Origin: Clostridiaceae bacterium
GTDB taxonomy: Bacteria > Bacillota > Clostridia > Oscillospirales > Acutalibacteraceae
Length of the DNA: 11,052 nucleotides
Assembly: GCA_016292785.1 (NCBI GenBank)
Contig: JAEDFL010000056.1
Coordinates: 1 to 11,052, forward strand
Reading direction: 5' to 3'
Below the pieces are notes generated by a model. That model was not told where the DNA came from, did not search any database, and saw only the letters and a program-made list of their open reading frames with translations. Positions within the stretch are counted from its first letter, which is position 1, and every line of letters starts with the position of its first letter. The position numbers were made by a program, and so were the translations under genes. This document shows, piece after piece, positions 1 to 5,198 of this stretch.

Positions 1-191
1 TTGAAAAGCAAAGAGAGAGACTTGAGGCAGAACTTGTCCACATGAATAAAGTGTTGGATATGCTGAAATTCAAGTGCTGGTACTATGAACAGGCAACGCA
101 TGATGGCTGTGAAGATCGAGTGCAGAGCATGATTCCTAACGGATTGCCGGAGGATGTACGAAGAGCATATGAAAATGCACACAATGAATAA
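1..191 (+). CDS. MerR-family transcriptional regulator, 3' end only
   Basis: Only the last 62 codons are present, read from base 3 to the TAA at 189-191; the gene begins outside the window. The fragment starts in a helical stretch (ERLEAELVHMNKVLDMLKF) and continues with KCWYYEQA, GCEDRV and MIPNGLPEDVRRAY. This is the typical C-terminal coiled-coil and tail of a common Firmicutes MerR subfamily. In this family an N-terminal winged helix-turn-helix binds the promoter spacer, and the C-terminal helix forms the dimer coiled coil. The effector cannot be told from this part. The family assignment is recognition of a sequence pattern, not a search result. Confidence 0.8.
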   Translation, partial: EKQRERLEAELVHMNKVLDMLKFKCWYYEQATHDGCEDRVQSMIPNGLPEDVRRAYENAHNE

Positions 192-221
192 AAACATATC
201 ATTAAAAGATGCATACCCCTC

Positions 222-244
222 CGAACCTTTACACGAAGGGTTCG
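222..244 (+). terminator. weak hairpin after the MerR-type gene
   Basis: CGAACCTTT and AAGGGTTCG can pair over nine positions (one G-T) around a 5-nt loop, 30 bases after the stop codon. No T-run follows directly, so it is at best a weak terminator. It could also be the edge of older mobile sequence. Confidence 0.3.
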
Positions 245-267
245 TATCAAAATAGGTTTCTACTTTC

Positions 268-485
268 AAAGGGGCTGTCGCACTAAGCGAAGAACAAAAG
301 AAGCAATAATAAAACCAAAAGGCTTGTATTGGAATTTTTTACCGATACAAGCCTTGGTGTTTCTTATTTGACATTAACCTCAGTATTTAATGTTTCTTTT
401 TTGCCGTTTTTTTCGATTTGACGTATACACATACGTCGGGCATTGGAAGAAAACGGCTTCTTCATCTTATTGCGACAACCCCTTT
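268..485. mobile_element. MITE-like or internally deleted IS with terminal inverted repeats
   Basis: The 218-bp segment starts with AAAGGGGCTGTCGCACTAAG and ends with the reverse complement of AAAGGGGTTGTCGCAATAAG. Similarity continues inward to GAAGAA on both sides, about 26-28 bp in total. GGGG(C/T)TGTCGCA ends recall IS1182-type and related Firmicutes insertion sequences (from memory, inference). No transposase fits inside. The interior holds a terminator-like hairpin (319-355), a second palindrome ACGTAT-ACAC-ATACGT (421-436), and a 33-codon minus-strand ORF without a ribosome binding site (364-465). No clear target-site duplication is visible. This element fills most of the gene-free stretch 192-516. 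Confidence 0.6.
319..355. terminator. hairpin inside the inverted-repeat element
   Basis: AAGGCTTGTATTGG (319-332) pairs with CCGATACAAGCCTT (342-355) across 14 positions with one G-T, around the loop AATTTTTTA. On the minus strand an A-rich stretch precedes the stem and TTTTATTATT follows it. It could therefore end transcripts coming from the glycosidase-like gene at 517-1896. Confidence 0.5.
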
Positions 486-516
486 AATGAGCAATAAGCA
501 TTAAAGTATACAGACT

Positions 517-1896
517 TTATCTGTCGCCGTTGACCGTAACCGACCATATATCCGCATCGTCTATATAGAGCTTGAGCCATGTCTTGCTTTCCTGTGCCGC
601 AGTACCTTTCCACTTCATCACATGCTCGGTCGAGTTTCCCTTGAGAGGAATACAGTCATCGGGCGAAAATCCGGGGACAAAATCGCCGTTATCGTCAATC
701 AGTCCTCCGCAAATTTTGCCTCTTATATCTGCATTGACCGTGACCTCGGGGCAGGACGGATCAACATAACCGTTTACGGTAAATTCAAAGTGCTTTTTGA
801 CATAAAGTCCCTGAAGCCTGTCACGCTCAAAGGCGGCAAGCATATAACAGCCGGATTTTTCGTTCGGATCCGCAGGATCGCAGTGGCGGTGATTGCTTGC
901 GCTGTAAATAATGCACTGTCTGCCGTCCGGCAAATTATGAATACCTGCGGCGGCATACATTGCGCCCCTGTCACAGTTCTCTCCGTTCGGCACAAAAGGC
1001 ACTCTTGAATATCTGTCAAAATTTATTCCGTCACGGCTCGTTGCAAGCCGAATGTCAAGGATTTCCGTGCTGTGGTTAAAGAACGAATAAAAGATATAGT
1101 GCGCCGTGTCTCCGCCGTCGGTCACCTTTGTGGCGGCACTGTTGTAATAGTCCGCATTGAGGTTGTCGTACATATCCGGGCGAAGAACCGTAACCGGCTC
1201 GCTCCAATGCACACCGTCCGAGGATTCCCCTCTGGCGATACTGCGGCAGCCGTTCCTTTCAAGATTACGGAAATATCCGATGTATTTCCGCTTTTCCGTG
1301 TCCCATCTGACACAGCTTTGAGTGTCCGAGCCAAAGGCGGTAACAGGCATATGGTTATAATCTGTCGGAATTTCGGGCGCACCGTGAGTCCAATGAATAC
1401 CGTCAGGGGAGTAGGCAAAGGAGACCAAGCCCTGCTTACTCATGTCTTCGGGACGCAGAAGTGCTCCGAGAAAAACACAGCGGTATCTCGCATACGGCGG
1501 CGAATTGGGATCAATATAGATTGAATGACCGTGGAAGCCCATACCGTGAGTTAGCGAATTATCAATGACGATATTGTTCTCTTTGCTTCCCTCAAATTCG
1601 CATATGCCCAAATTAGGCTTTTCCCAGCGGAGAAGGTCGTCGCTTTCGGCATAGCAGAGCCGACAGCCGAAGTCATCGGCAGGATTTGAGAAAGCCTCAT
1701 ACCACATACGGAATTTGCCGTTGTCCTCCGTCACGGTCAGCCAGTTCAGATGACACCTTTCCCAAGGCTTGTCGGCAACGAAAACAGGACCGATTTTTTC
1801 AATCTCGCTTGTCCTGATTTCATATTCGCCGTCAGCGATCCACACGTCACCACGGCAGGCAAAATGGTGCCTGTCAAACAACAGTTTTTTAATCAT
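517..1896 (-). CDS. beta-propeller glycosidase-like protein (GH32/GH43-type fold)
   Basis: 459 aa with no signal peptide, so probably cytoplasmic. The protein carries repeated propeller-blade signatures of the form S-x-D-G-(I/V)-H-W: SDDLLRW (85-91), SPDGIHW (163-169), SSDGVHW (225-231) and SRDGINF (287-293). This is typical of five-bladed propeller glycosidases and relatives annotated as SacC/GH32-like. The C-terminus (about 383-456), with VNADIRG, GFSPDDC and MKWKG, matches the beta-sandwich tail often attached to such proteins. Substrate and activity cannot be named: I do not see a certain catalytic triad. The ATG start has a strong RBS (AAAGGAGGAG on the minus strand, 1901-1910). A good promoter lies about 95 bases upstream. 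It appears to be a single gene, and the inverted-repeat element sits 31 bases beyond its stop codon. Confidence 0.7.
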   Translation of the reverse strand: MIKKLLFDRHHFACRGDVWIADGEYEIRTSEIEKIGPVFVADKPWERCHLNWLTVTEDNGKFRMWYEAFSNPADDFGCRLCYAESDDLLRWEKPNLGICEFEGSKENNIVIDNSLTHGMGFHGHSIYIDPNSPPYARYRCVFLGALLRPEDMSKQGLVSFAYSPDGIHWTHGAPEIPTDYNHMPVTAFGSDTQSCVRWDTEKRKYIGYFRNLERNGCRSIARGESSDGVHWSEPVTVLRPDMYDNLNADYYNSAATKVTDGGDTAHYIFYSFFNHSTEILDIRLATSRDGINFDRYSRVPFVPNGENCDRGAMYAAAGIHNLPDGRQCIIYSASNHRHCDPADPNEKSGCYMLAAFERDRLQGLYVKKHFEFTVNGYVDPSCPEVTVNADIRGKICGGLIDDNGDFVPGFSPDDCIPLKGNSTEHVMKWKGTAAQESKTWLKLYIDDADIWSVTVNGDR

Positions 1897-1936
1897 ACTG
1901 CTCCTCCTTTATATGCCTAACCGTTATTTACATCGG

Positions 1937-1950
1937 AAGTAAATTAACTT
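1937..1950. promoter_or_regulatory. candidate operator palindrome in the glycosidase leader
   Basis: AAGTAAATTAACTT is a near-perfect palindrome (12 of 14 positions). A second, shorter inverted repeat, CGATC-ACTC-GATCG, lies at 1954-1967. Both are between the predicted transcription start (about 1983) and the RBS, where a repressor would block elongation or initiation. No regulator gene is adjacent, so this is inference. Confidence 0.3.
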
Positions 1951-1989
1951 TTTCGATCACTCGATCGCCCACTTACGCATTCTGTTTTT

Positions 1990-2017
1990 ATTATATCATA
2001 ATATTACTTCTTTTCAA
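1990..2017 (-). promoter_or_regulatory. sigma-A promoter for the glycosidase-like gene
   Basis: On the minus strand the -35 is TTGAAA (2012-2017), the spacer 16 nt and the -10 TATAAT (1990-1995). The -35 overlaps the stop codon of the S23-type gene. The sequence closely resembles the promoter at 2365-2393. Confidence 0.7.
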
Positions 2018-2343
2018 TGAAAAAACATTTTATTGCACAAAATGGAAGTACACTTTGCAGAAAGCGATTTATATGATTGCTCGTCAATGTAGTTGGTTCT
2101 GTGCAACAACTCAAGCCAATAACCTGTTTCATTTGCTTCTTTCAAGGCAATTTCCAGCTTAGAAATAAAATCCTTCTTGCTTTGTGCATACTGTGCTTCG
2201 TGGATGTTAGCACCAATAGAGGCGCCACTTCTGCCAATTTGATTAGAAATAATGGCTTCCCGATTTTCTTTTAGTTGCCTTACAAGGTTTATAATATCCA
2301 CAGAAAACTCCATTGATAGTTCTGCAAGCTTATTTTCTTTCAC
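2014..2343 (-). CDS. four-helix-bundle protein of the S23 / 23S rRNA intervening-sequence family
   Basis: 109 aa with a GTG start at 2341-2343 and an AGGAGG box (2352-2357). The diagnostic core is present: RSGASIGANIHEAQ (38-51), then SKKDFISKLEIALKEANET (55-73) and YWLELL (75-80). The family forms small homo-oligomeric helical bundles. Members are found inside 23S rRNA intervening sequences, as stand-alone genes, and (as Avd) as partners of reverse transcriptase in diversity-generating retroelements; their basic function is unknown. No reverse transcriptase or rRNA gene lies in this window. The protein ends abruptly (ILCNKMFFH), about 8-15 residues shorter than I expect. Its stop codon lies inside a direct repeat that also carries the next gene's -35 box. 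A structured repeat array lies upstream. Confidence 0.85.
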   Translation of the reverse strand: MKENKLAELSMEFSVDIINLVRQLKENREAIISNQIGRSGASIGANIHEAQYAQSKKDFISKLEIALKEANETGYWLELLHRTNYIDEQSYKSLSAKCTSILCNKMFFH

Positions 2344-2364
2344 AAAATCGCCTCCTTTTACTTA

Positions 2365-2393
2365 ATTGTATCATAAAAATCAGAACATTTCAA
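2365..2393 (-). promoter_or_regulatory. sigma-A promoter for the S23-type gene
   Basis: On the minus strand TTGAAA (2388-2393), a 17-nt spacer and TACAAT (2365-2370) lie just upstream of the RBS. The -35 overlaps the outer edge of the AATGATG array, so the array abuts or contributes to the promoter. Confidence 0.7.
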
Positions 2394-2559
2394 TGATGCA
2401 TCGCCTGCGGCGATATGCTGTTATGCTCCGCATAATGATGTTGCTCGTTTCACTCGCAATGATGCGATGTTTGCCGCAAAACATTAGGCGAAGCCGACAT
2501 CATTAGCGTCAGCGGCATCATTAGTGAAACGACATCATTTGCCGAAGGCAAACATCATT
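2392..2559. repeat. array of AATGATG/CATCATT heptamers with mini-hairpin spacers
   Basis: AATGATG occurs at 2392, 2434 and 2458, and its reverse complement CATCATT at 2498, 2516, 2533 and 2553. The array therefore flips orientation near its centre and could fold as one long structure. The spacers are themselves small palindromes: ATCGCC-TGC-GGCGAT (2400-2414), TTATGC-TCC-GCATAA (2421-2435), ATGTTT/AAACAT (2467-2484) and TTTGCC-GAA-GGCAAA (2538-2552). Left and right halves also pair over longer stretches, such as GATGTTTGCC (2466-2475) with GGCAAACATC (2547-2556), and GTTTCAC (2447-2453) with GTGAAAC (2524-2530). It encodes no protein. It lies between the S23-type gene promoter and the tRNA-Ser terminator. 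Confidence 0.8.
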
Positions 2560-2560
2560 C

Positions 2561-2601
2561 AAAAAAGCCTAATTTGTCAAGTAGACAAATTAGGCTTTTT
2601 T
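2561..2601. terminator. perfect bidirectional terminator after tRNA-Ser
   Basis: An 18-bp perfect stem pairs 2561-2578 with 2584-2601 around the loop AAGTA. It has A6 at one end and T6 at the other, with core GCCTAATTTGTC. It follows the tRNA-Ser 3' end on the minus strand and directly abuts the repeat array. Confidence 0.9.
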
Positions 2602-2603
2602 GT

Positions 2604-2696
2604 TGGCGGAGAGCAAGGGATTCGAACCCTCGAACAGGCTTTGACCTGTTACACGATTTCCAATCGTGCTCCTTCGGCCAGCTCGGACAACTCTCC
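2604..2696 (-). tRNA. tRNA-Ser (anticodon GGA)
   Basis: A class II tRNA with a long variable arm (AACAGGTCAAAGCCTGTT). The acceptor stem GGAGAGT pairs with GCTCTCC. The anticodon stem CACGA/TCGTG encloses TTGGAAA, with anticodon GGA (read at 2659-2661). The T-arm carries GGTTCGAATCC. The discriminator base is G, and CCA is encoded (2604-2606). Confidence 0.97.
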
Positions 2697-2751
2697 AAAT
2701 TCATTTCGCAATATTCTGTTGCCGCTGTCGGCAATTCCGAACAGCTACAAT

Positions 2752-2780
2752 ATTATAACTGAACGAATAGCGAAAATCAA
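2752..2780 (-). promoter_or_regulatory. promoter of tRNA-Ser
   Basis: On the minus strand TTGATT (2775-2780), 17 nt and TATAAT (2752-2757) place the start about 50 bases before the mature tRNA 5' end. Confidence 0.75.
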
Positions 2781-2788
2781 GTGTTTTT

Positions 2789-2814
2789 TAAAAAATTTCA
2801 GTCAATATTGAAAT
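2789..2814 (-). terminator. possible weak terminator of the mltG-arsC/spx-like pair
   Basis: On the minus strand ATTTCA pairs with TGAAAT around an 8-nt loop, followed by TTTTTT. The hairpin overlaps the stop codon of the ArsC/Spx-like gene, and the stem is short and AT-rich. Confidence 0.35.
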
Positions 2815-3154
2815 GTTTCTTCCATTCAGCCTCTTTGAAGCCGATCAGAACGGTGTTACCGTCCACTATCAGCGGTCTTTTCACCAACATTCCGTCGCTC
2901 GCAAGCAGAGCAAATTTTTCCTCGTCGCTCATTGTCGGAAGCTTTTCCTTTAAATTCATCGACTTGTAAAGCATACCGCTTGTGTTGAAAAACTTTTTCA
3001 GCTCAGCGCCGCTTGCCTTTGCCCATTCTTTCAGCTCGGCGGCTGTGGGATTATCCTCCTTTATGTGTCGGTCGGTGTATTCAATTCCGTTTTCGTCAAG
3101 CCAATTTTTCGCTTTCTTGCAGGTCGAGCATTTCGGATATTCAATAAACAGCAT
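2798..3154 (-). CDS. ArsC/Spx-family thioredoxin-fold protein
   Basis: 118 aa, the usual family size. The N-terminus MLFIEYPKCSTCKKAKNWL holds a C9-S-T-C12 pair at the redox or catalytic position of the thioredoxin fold, and the conserved VKRPLIVDG (KRPL at 92-95) follows. Family members are arsenate reductases, Spx-type RNA polymerase-binding stress regulators, or uncharacterised YusI/YffB-like proteins. The CxxC resembles Spx and YusI-like members, but sequence alone does not settle the function, and no ars genes are nearby. The strong RBS AAGGAGG precedes the ATG. It follows the mltG-like gene by only 13 bases on the same strand, so the two are probably co-transcribed. Confidence 0.85.
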   Translation of the reverse strand: MLFIEYPKCSTCKKAKNWLDENGIEYTDRHIKEDNPTAAELKEWAKASGAELKKFFNTSGMLYKSMNLKEKLPTMSDEEKFALLASDGMLVKRPLIVDGNTVLIGFKEAEWKKHFNID

Positions 3155-3167
3155 AGATTTTTCCTCC

Positions 3168-4028
3168 TTAAAAAAGTCCTGCGGATTTGCCGTTTTCGTT
3201 GTGCTTATCTATCGTTGCGGCATAGTAGAAGTTTTCGCCGCTCTTGTCGGTCAGGAAGAAAACATAATCCGTGTCGGCAGGATGGAGTGCCGCATTGATT
3301 GCCTTCATTCCGGGATTGCAGATCGCACCGACGGGCAGTCCGCTGCAATAATAGGTGCTGTAAAGATTCATATATTTCTGAACTTCATCGTTCTGATTTT
3401 CAAGCGCAATTCCGTCCTCATATCCTAACATATCTTTTAGGTTTTCCGTTATATAAAAGGTTGTAACGTCGCTTTGAAGCTTCGGGAAAGAAGCCGGATC
3501 CTTCAGCCTGTTGTGGAAAACGGACGAAACATTGGCACATTCCTCTATATCGGCGTCACATTCCTTTTGAATGATCGAAGCAAGGGTAATTATCTGATCC
3601 ATCGTGTAGCCGAGAGCCTGCGCCCTTGTTTTCATCTCATCGGTGATTTTCGACTCATAATTTTCAATAAATTTATTCACTACCGACTGTGCGTCTGAGT
3701 CGAGATAAAATTCATATGTGTCGGGGAAAATGTAACCCTCAAGCAGAAATACTCTGTCCTGAGCGTTGTCGATTTCAATGCCTGCAACGGGATTTTTGCA
3801 GGCTTCAAGAAATGCCTGAGCGGTGCAGACCTTGTTCTGTTCAAGCTTGTCCGCAATCTGAATTATCGTGTAGCCTTCGGGGAAAGTGACGGTCACGGTG
3901 TTGTCGGGTAGCGTAGTCTTGCTCTTTGTCGTCAGGAAAGGTATTCCCTCCCCGACCTTGCAGGACGCAAGTGTAAAAATTACTGCGGCGCAGACGATTA
4001 ACGCCGCAACTCTTTTATATATTTTCAT
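3168..4028 (-). CDS. mltG: endolytic peptidoglycan transglycosylase, MltG (YceG) family
   Basis: 286 aa. MltG cleaves nascent glycan strands at the membrane and is thought to set strand length. The YceG-domain signatures are clear: LEGYIFPDTYEF (96-107), TLASIIQKE (148-156), SSVFHNRL (168-175), LQSDVTT (184-190), YYCSGLPVGAICNPG (226-240) and AALHPADTDYVFF (246-258). E156 aligns with the catalytic Glu of the E. coli enzyme (E218 in ASIIEKE); the preceding Glu of that motif is Gln here. Where many relatives have a plain transmembrane anchor, the N-terminus is a lipoprotein signal peptide with lipobox LASC (C23). The ATG has only a modest RBS (GAGGT). It is the first gene of the pair with the ArsC/Spx-like gene. 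Confidence 0.92.
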   Translation of the reverse strand: MKIYKRVAALIVCAAVIFTLASCKVGEGIPFLTTKSKTTLPDNTVTVTFPEGYTIIQIADKLEQNKVCTAQAFLEACKNPVAGIEIDNAQDRVFLLEGYIFPDTYEFYLDSDAQSVVNKFIENYESKITDEMKTRAQALGYTMDQIITLASIIQKECDADIEECANVSSVFHNRLKDPASFPKLQSDVTTFYITENLKDMLGYEDGIALENQNDEVQKYMNLYSTYYCSGLPVGAICNPGMKAINAALHPADTDYVFFLTDKSGENFYYAATIDKHNENGKSAGLF

Positions 4029-4056
4029 TTTAAATACCTCGGATTTGTTTTTTAAT

Positions 4057-4085
4057 ATAATACATTATTTTTTTCTGCGTGTCAA
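4057..4085 (-). promoter_or_regulatory. sigma-A promoter for mltG
   Basis: On the minus strand a consensus TTGACA (4080-4085), 17 nt and TATTAT (4057-4062) lie about 30 bases before the mltG start. The segment also carries a plus-strand TATAAT (4056-4061) without a matching -35, which could serve the divergent small gene. Confidence 0.8.
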
Positions 4086-4131
4086 TAAACGCCGCCTCTT
4101 TGCAAATACTAATTGCGGAGGTGAACGAACT

Positions 4132-4296
4132 GTGGAAAAGAAGAAAAAGAACAGAAAACGCAAGCCGGAGCTTTCTCCGCTTGTTCAGTCCATTGTCAAC
4201 GACTGGGAGGCAGGCAGCGAAACCGACGTTCTCGGCAGCTACACGGGCAATCCGAGCGAAACCGTCAGACCTCAGCAGGACGCAGACGATCTTTAA
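4132..4296 (+). CDS. small conserved-looking protein of unknown function (54 aa)
   Basis: The GTG start (4132-4134) lies 9 bases after GGAGGT (4117-4122). The protein begins with a lysine/arginine-rich stretch (VEKKKKNRKRKPE) and continues LSPLVQSIVNDWEAG, then DVLGSYTGNPSE and the acidic tail QQDADDL. I recall similar short clostridial proteins with a GSYTG core and a DADDL end, so it is probably real, but I cannot name a function. It is divergent from mltG with about 100 bases between the starts. It has no signal peptide or membrane segment. A longer open frame runs upstream in the same phase, but it overlaps mltG in antisense and lacks a start signal. Confidence 0.7.
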   Translation: MEKKKKNRKRKPELSPLVQSIVNDWEAGSETDVLGSYTGNPSETVRPQQDADDL

Positions 4297-4325
4297 TTGA
4301 CTTTTATATATAAATAATGTATAAT
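4297..4325 (+). promoter_or_regulatory. strong sigma-A promoter without a nearby ORF
   Basis: TTGACT (4297-4302), 17 nt and TATAAT (4320-4325) begin directly after the stop codon of the 54-aa gene. Transcription would start near 4332. The next gene, rpmG, starts 280 bases later and has its own promoter at 4465. This promoter may add a long leader to that operon or drive a small RNA. Confidence 0.6.
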
Positions 4326-4331
4326 AATTTT

Positions 4332-4453
4332 CGTTGAAAGTCCTTGTCACGGCTTTGAAATTAAGTTTTCCGAGCCGTGACGGCATATGTTTTGTGTCTG
4401 AAAAACGGCATATACGCTACATATTGACACGCTCGGATTTTATTGCCGTTTTA
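4332..4453 (+). ncRNA. possible structured non-coding transcript or long leader
   Basis: Two stems follow the promoter at 4297-4325. GTCACGGCT (4346-4354) pairs with AGCCGTGAC (4373-4381), and an inner GAAA/TTTC pairing extends it. AAAACGGC (4402-4409) pairs with GCCGTTTT (4445-4452) and is followed by few further T residues. No reading frame with an RBS is apparent. It matches no RNA family that I recognise. It might instead be a terminator region of the 54-aa gene. Confidence 0.3.
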
Positions 4454-4464
4454 CGAAAAATTGC

Positions 4465-4493
4465 TTGACATTATTGTGCCTATGTGATAGAAT
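4465..4493 (+). promoter_or_regulatory. promoter of the rpmG-secE-nusG operon
   Basis: A consensus TTGACA (4465-4470), 17 nt and TAGAAT (4488-4493) give a start near 4500 and a leader of about 114 nt before rpmG. Confidence 0.8.
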
Positions 4494-4500
4494 AACTATA

Positions 4501-4600
4501 CCTCTTTAAGGAGGGTTCTTTTTTTGTGCCCTCTTTTAGGAATTTACAGGGTGTAAATTCCCGTATGAGGGAGGCTTAAAATCCCGGGAAACCGGTTAAA
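4501..4600 (+). promoter_or_regulatory. structured 5' leader of rpmG-secE-nusG
   Basis: AAGGAGGG (4508-4515) can pair with CCCTCTTT (4529-4536), while CCTC (4501-4504) competes for GAGG. GGAATTTAC (4539-4547) pairs perfectly with GTAAATTCC (4553-4561). CCGG-GAAA-CCGG (4584-4595) forms a GNRA-capped hairpin just before the rpmG RBS. A regulatory role is inferred from the structure only. Confidence 0.45.
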
Positions 4601-4613
4601 TGGAGGTGCCGAA

Positions 4614-4763
4614 ATGAGAGTTAAGGTTACACTCGCTTGCACAGAATGCAAGCAGCGCAATTACGACACAATGAAGAACAAGAAGAACACACCCGACAGG
4701 TTGGAGATGAACAAGTACTGCAGATTCTGCAAGAAGCATACTCTCCACAAAGAGACGAAGTAA
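4614..4763 (+). CDS. rpmG: 50S ribosomal protein L33
   Basis: 49 aa, the standard L33 length: MRVKVTLACTECKQRNY, a basic middle NKKNTPDRLEMNKYC, and the end HTLHKETK. C9, C12, C36 and C39 form the two CxxC pairs of the zinc-binding (C+) type. The RBS GGAGGTG lies 5 bases before the ATG. The gene is first in the classic order rpmG-secE-nusG, and only 18 bases separate it from secE. Confidence 0.97.
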   Translation: MRVKVTLACTECKQRNYDTMKNKKNTPDRLEMNKYCRFCKKHTLHKETK

Positions 4764-4781
4764 GCTGGGAGGAGAACTGTT

Positions 4782-5174
4782 ATGGCGAAAAAAGAGAGTT
4801 CCGAAGCTGCTAAGAAAATCGCAAAGGCTGAGAAAGAAAAGACTTCCAAGAAGTCAAAGAACAAGCCCAACGTTTTCGTGCGTATGGGCAAGGCCATAAA
4901 GAATTTCTTCAAGAACAGCAAGGGCGATCTTAAAAAGATCACATGGCCTGACGCAAAAGAAGTCATTAAAGGAACCGTTGTCACCATCGTTTGTATCGCA
5001 ATCGTCGGTGTGCTCGTATTCCTTGTTGACCTTGGTCTTACTAAGGGTATTAGCGGACTTCGAACTGTCGCAGAAAACCGCACGACCACAACTATTGCCG
5101 AAACCACCACGGCGGGAGAAGCTTCAAACGCAGGCGGTCTCAGCATAGGCGAAGATACACCGGCGGCTCAATAA
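4782..5174 (+). CDS. secE: preprotein translocase subunit SecE
   Basis: 130 aa. SecE clamps SecY in the SecYEG channel. A charged Lys/Ala-rich N-terminus (1-45) precedes the conserved amphipathic segment GDLKKITWPDAKEV (48-61) and one transmembrane helix (about 63-85), followed by DLGLTKGISGL. Most clostridial SecE proteins stop near this point. Here about 37 more residues follow that are Thr/Ala/Gly-rich (RTTTTIAETTTAGEASN) and probably disordered on the outer face. The RBS GGGAGGAG lies 8 bases before the ATG. It is co-transcribed with rpmG and nusG. Confidence 0.95.
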   Translation: MAKKESSEAAKKIAKAEKEKTSKKSKNKPNVFVRMGKAIKNFFKNSKGDLKKITWPDAKEVIKGTVVTIVCIAIVGVLVFLVDLGLTKGISGLRTVAENRTTTTIAETTTAGEASNAGGLSIGEDTPAAQ

Positions 5175-5198
5175 TTTCAGCGATACGGAGGAACGGCA

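Noticed and set aside
622..1524. Long open frames on the plus strand (622-1008, 1072-1524) opposite the glycosidase-like gene
   Set aside because: They are antisense to a well-supported gene, lack ribosome binding sites and show no recognisable protein features.
2392..2559. The heptamer array as a CRISPR array
   Set aside because: The units are 7 bases long, spacing is irregular (17-42 bases), orientation flips in the middle and spacers are palindromic. No cas genes are present.
2524..2811. Plus-strand ORFs containing GGEQGIRTLEQAL and RARDSNPRTGF
   Set aside because: These are the translated reverse complement of tRNA-Ser, a common false gene call.
3886..4296. A 136-codon frame extending the 54-aa gene upstream
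   Set aside because: The upstream part is antisense to mltG and its promoter. The RBS is at 4117-4122, which fixes the GTG start at 4132.
4424..4446. Extra -35 TTGACA at 4424-4429
   Set aside because: No -10 box lies 16-18 bases downstream.
4661..5146. Minus-strand 161-codon frame opposite rpmG and secE
   Set aside because: It is a shadow of secE with no RBS and biased composition.
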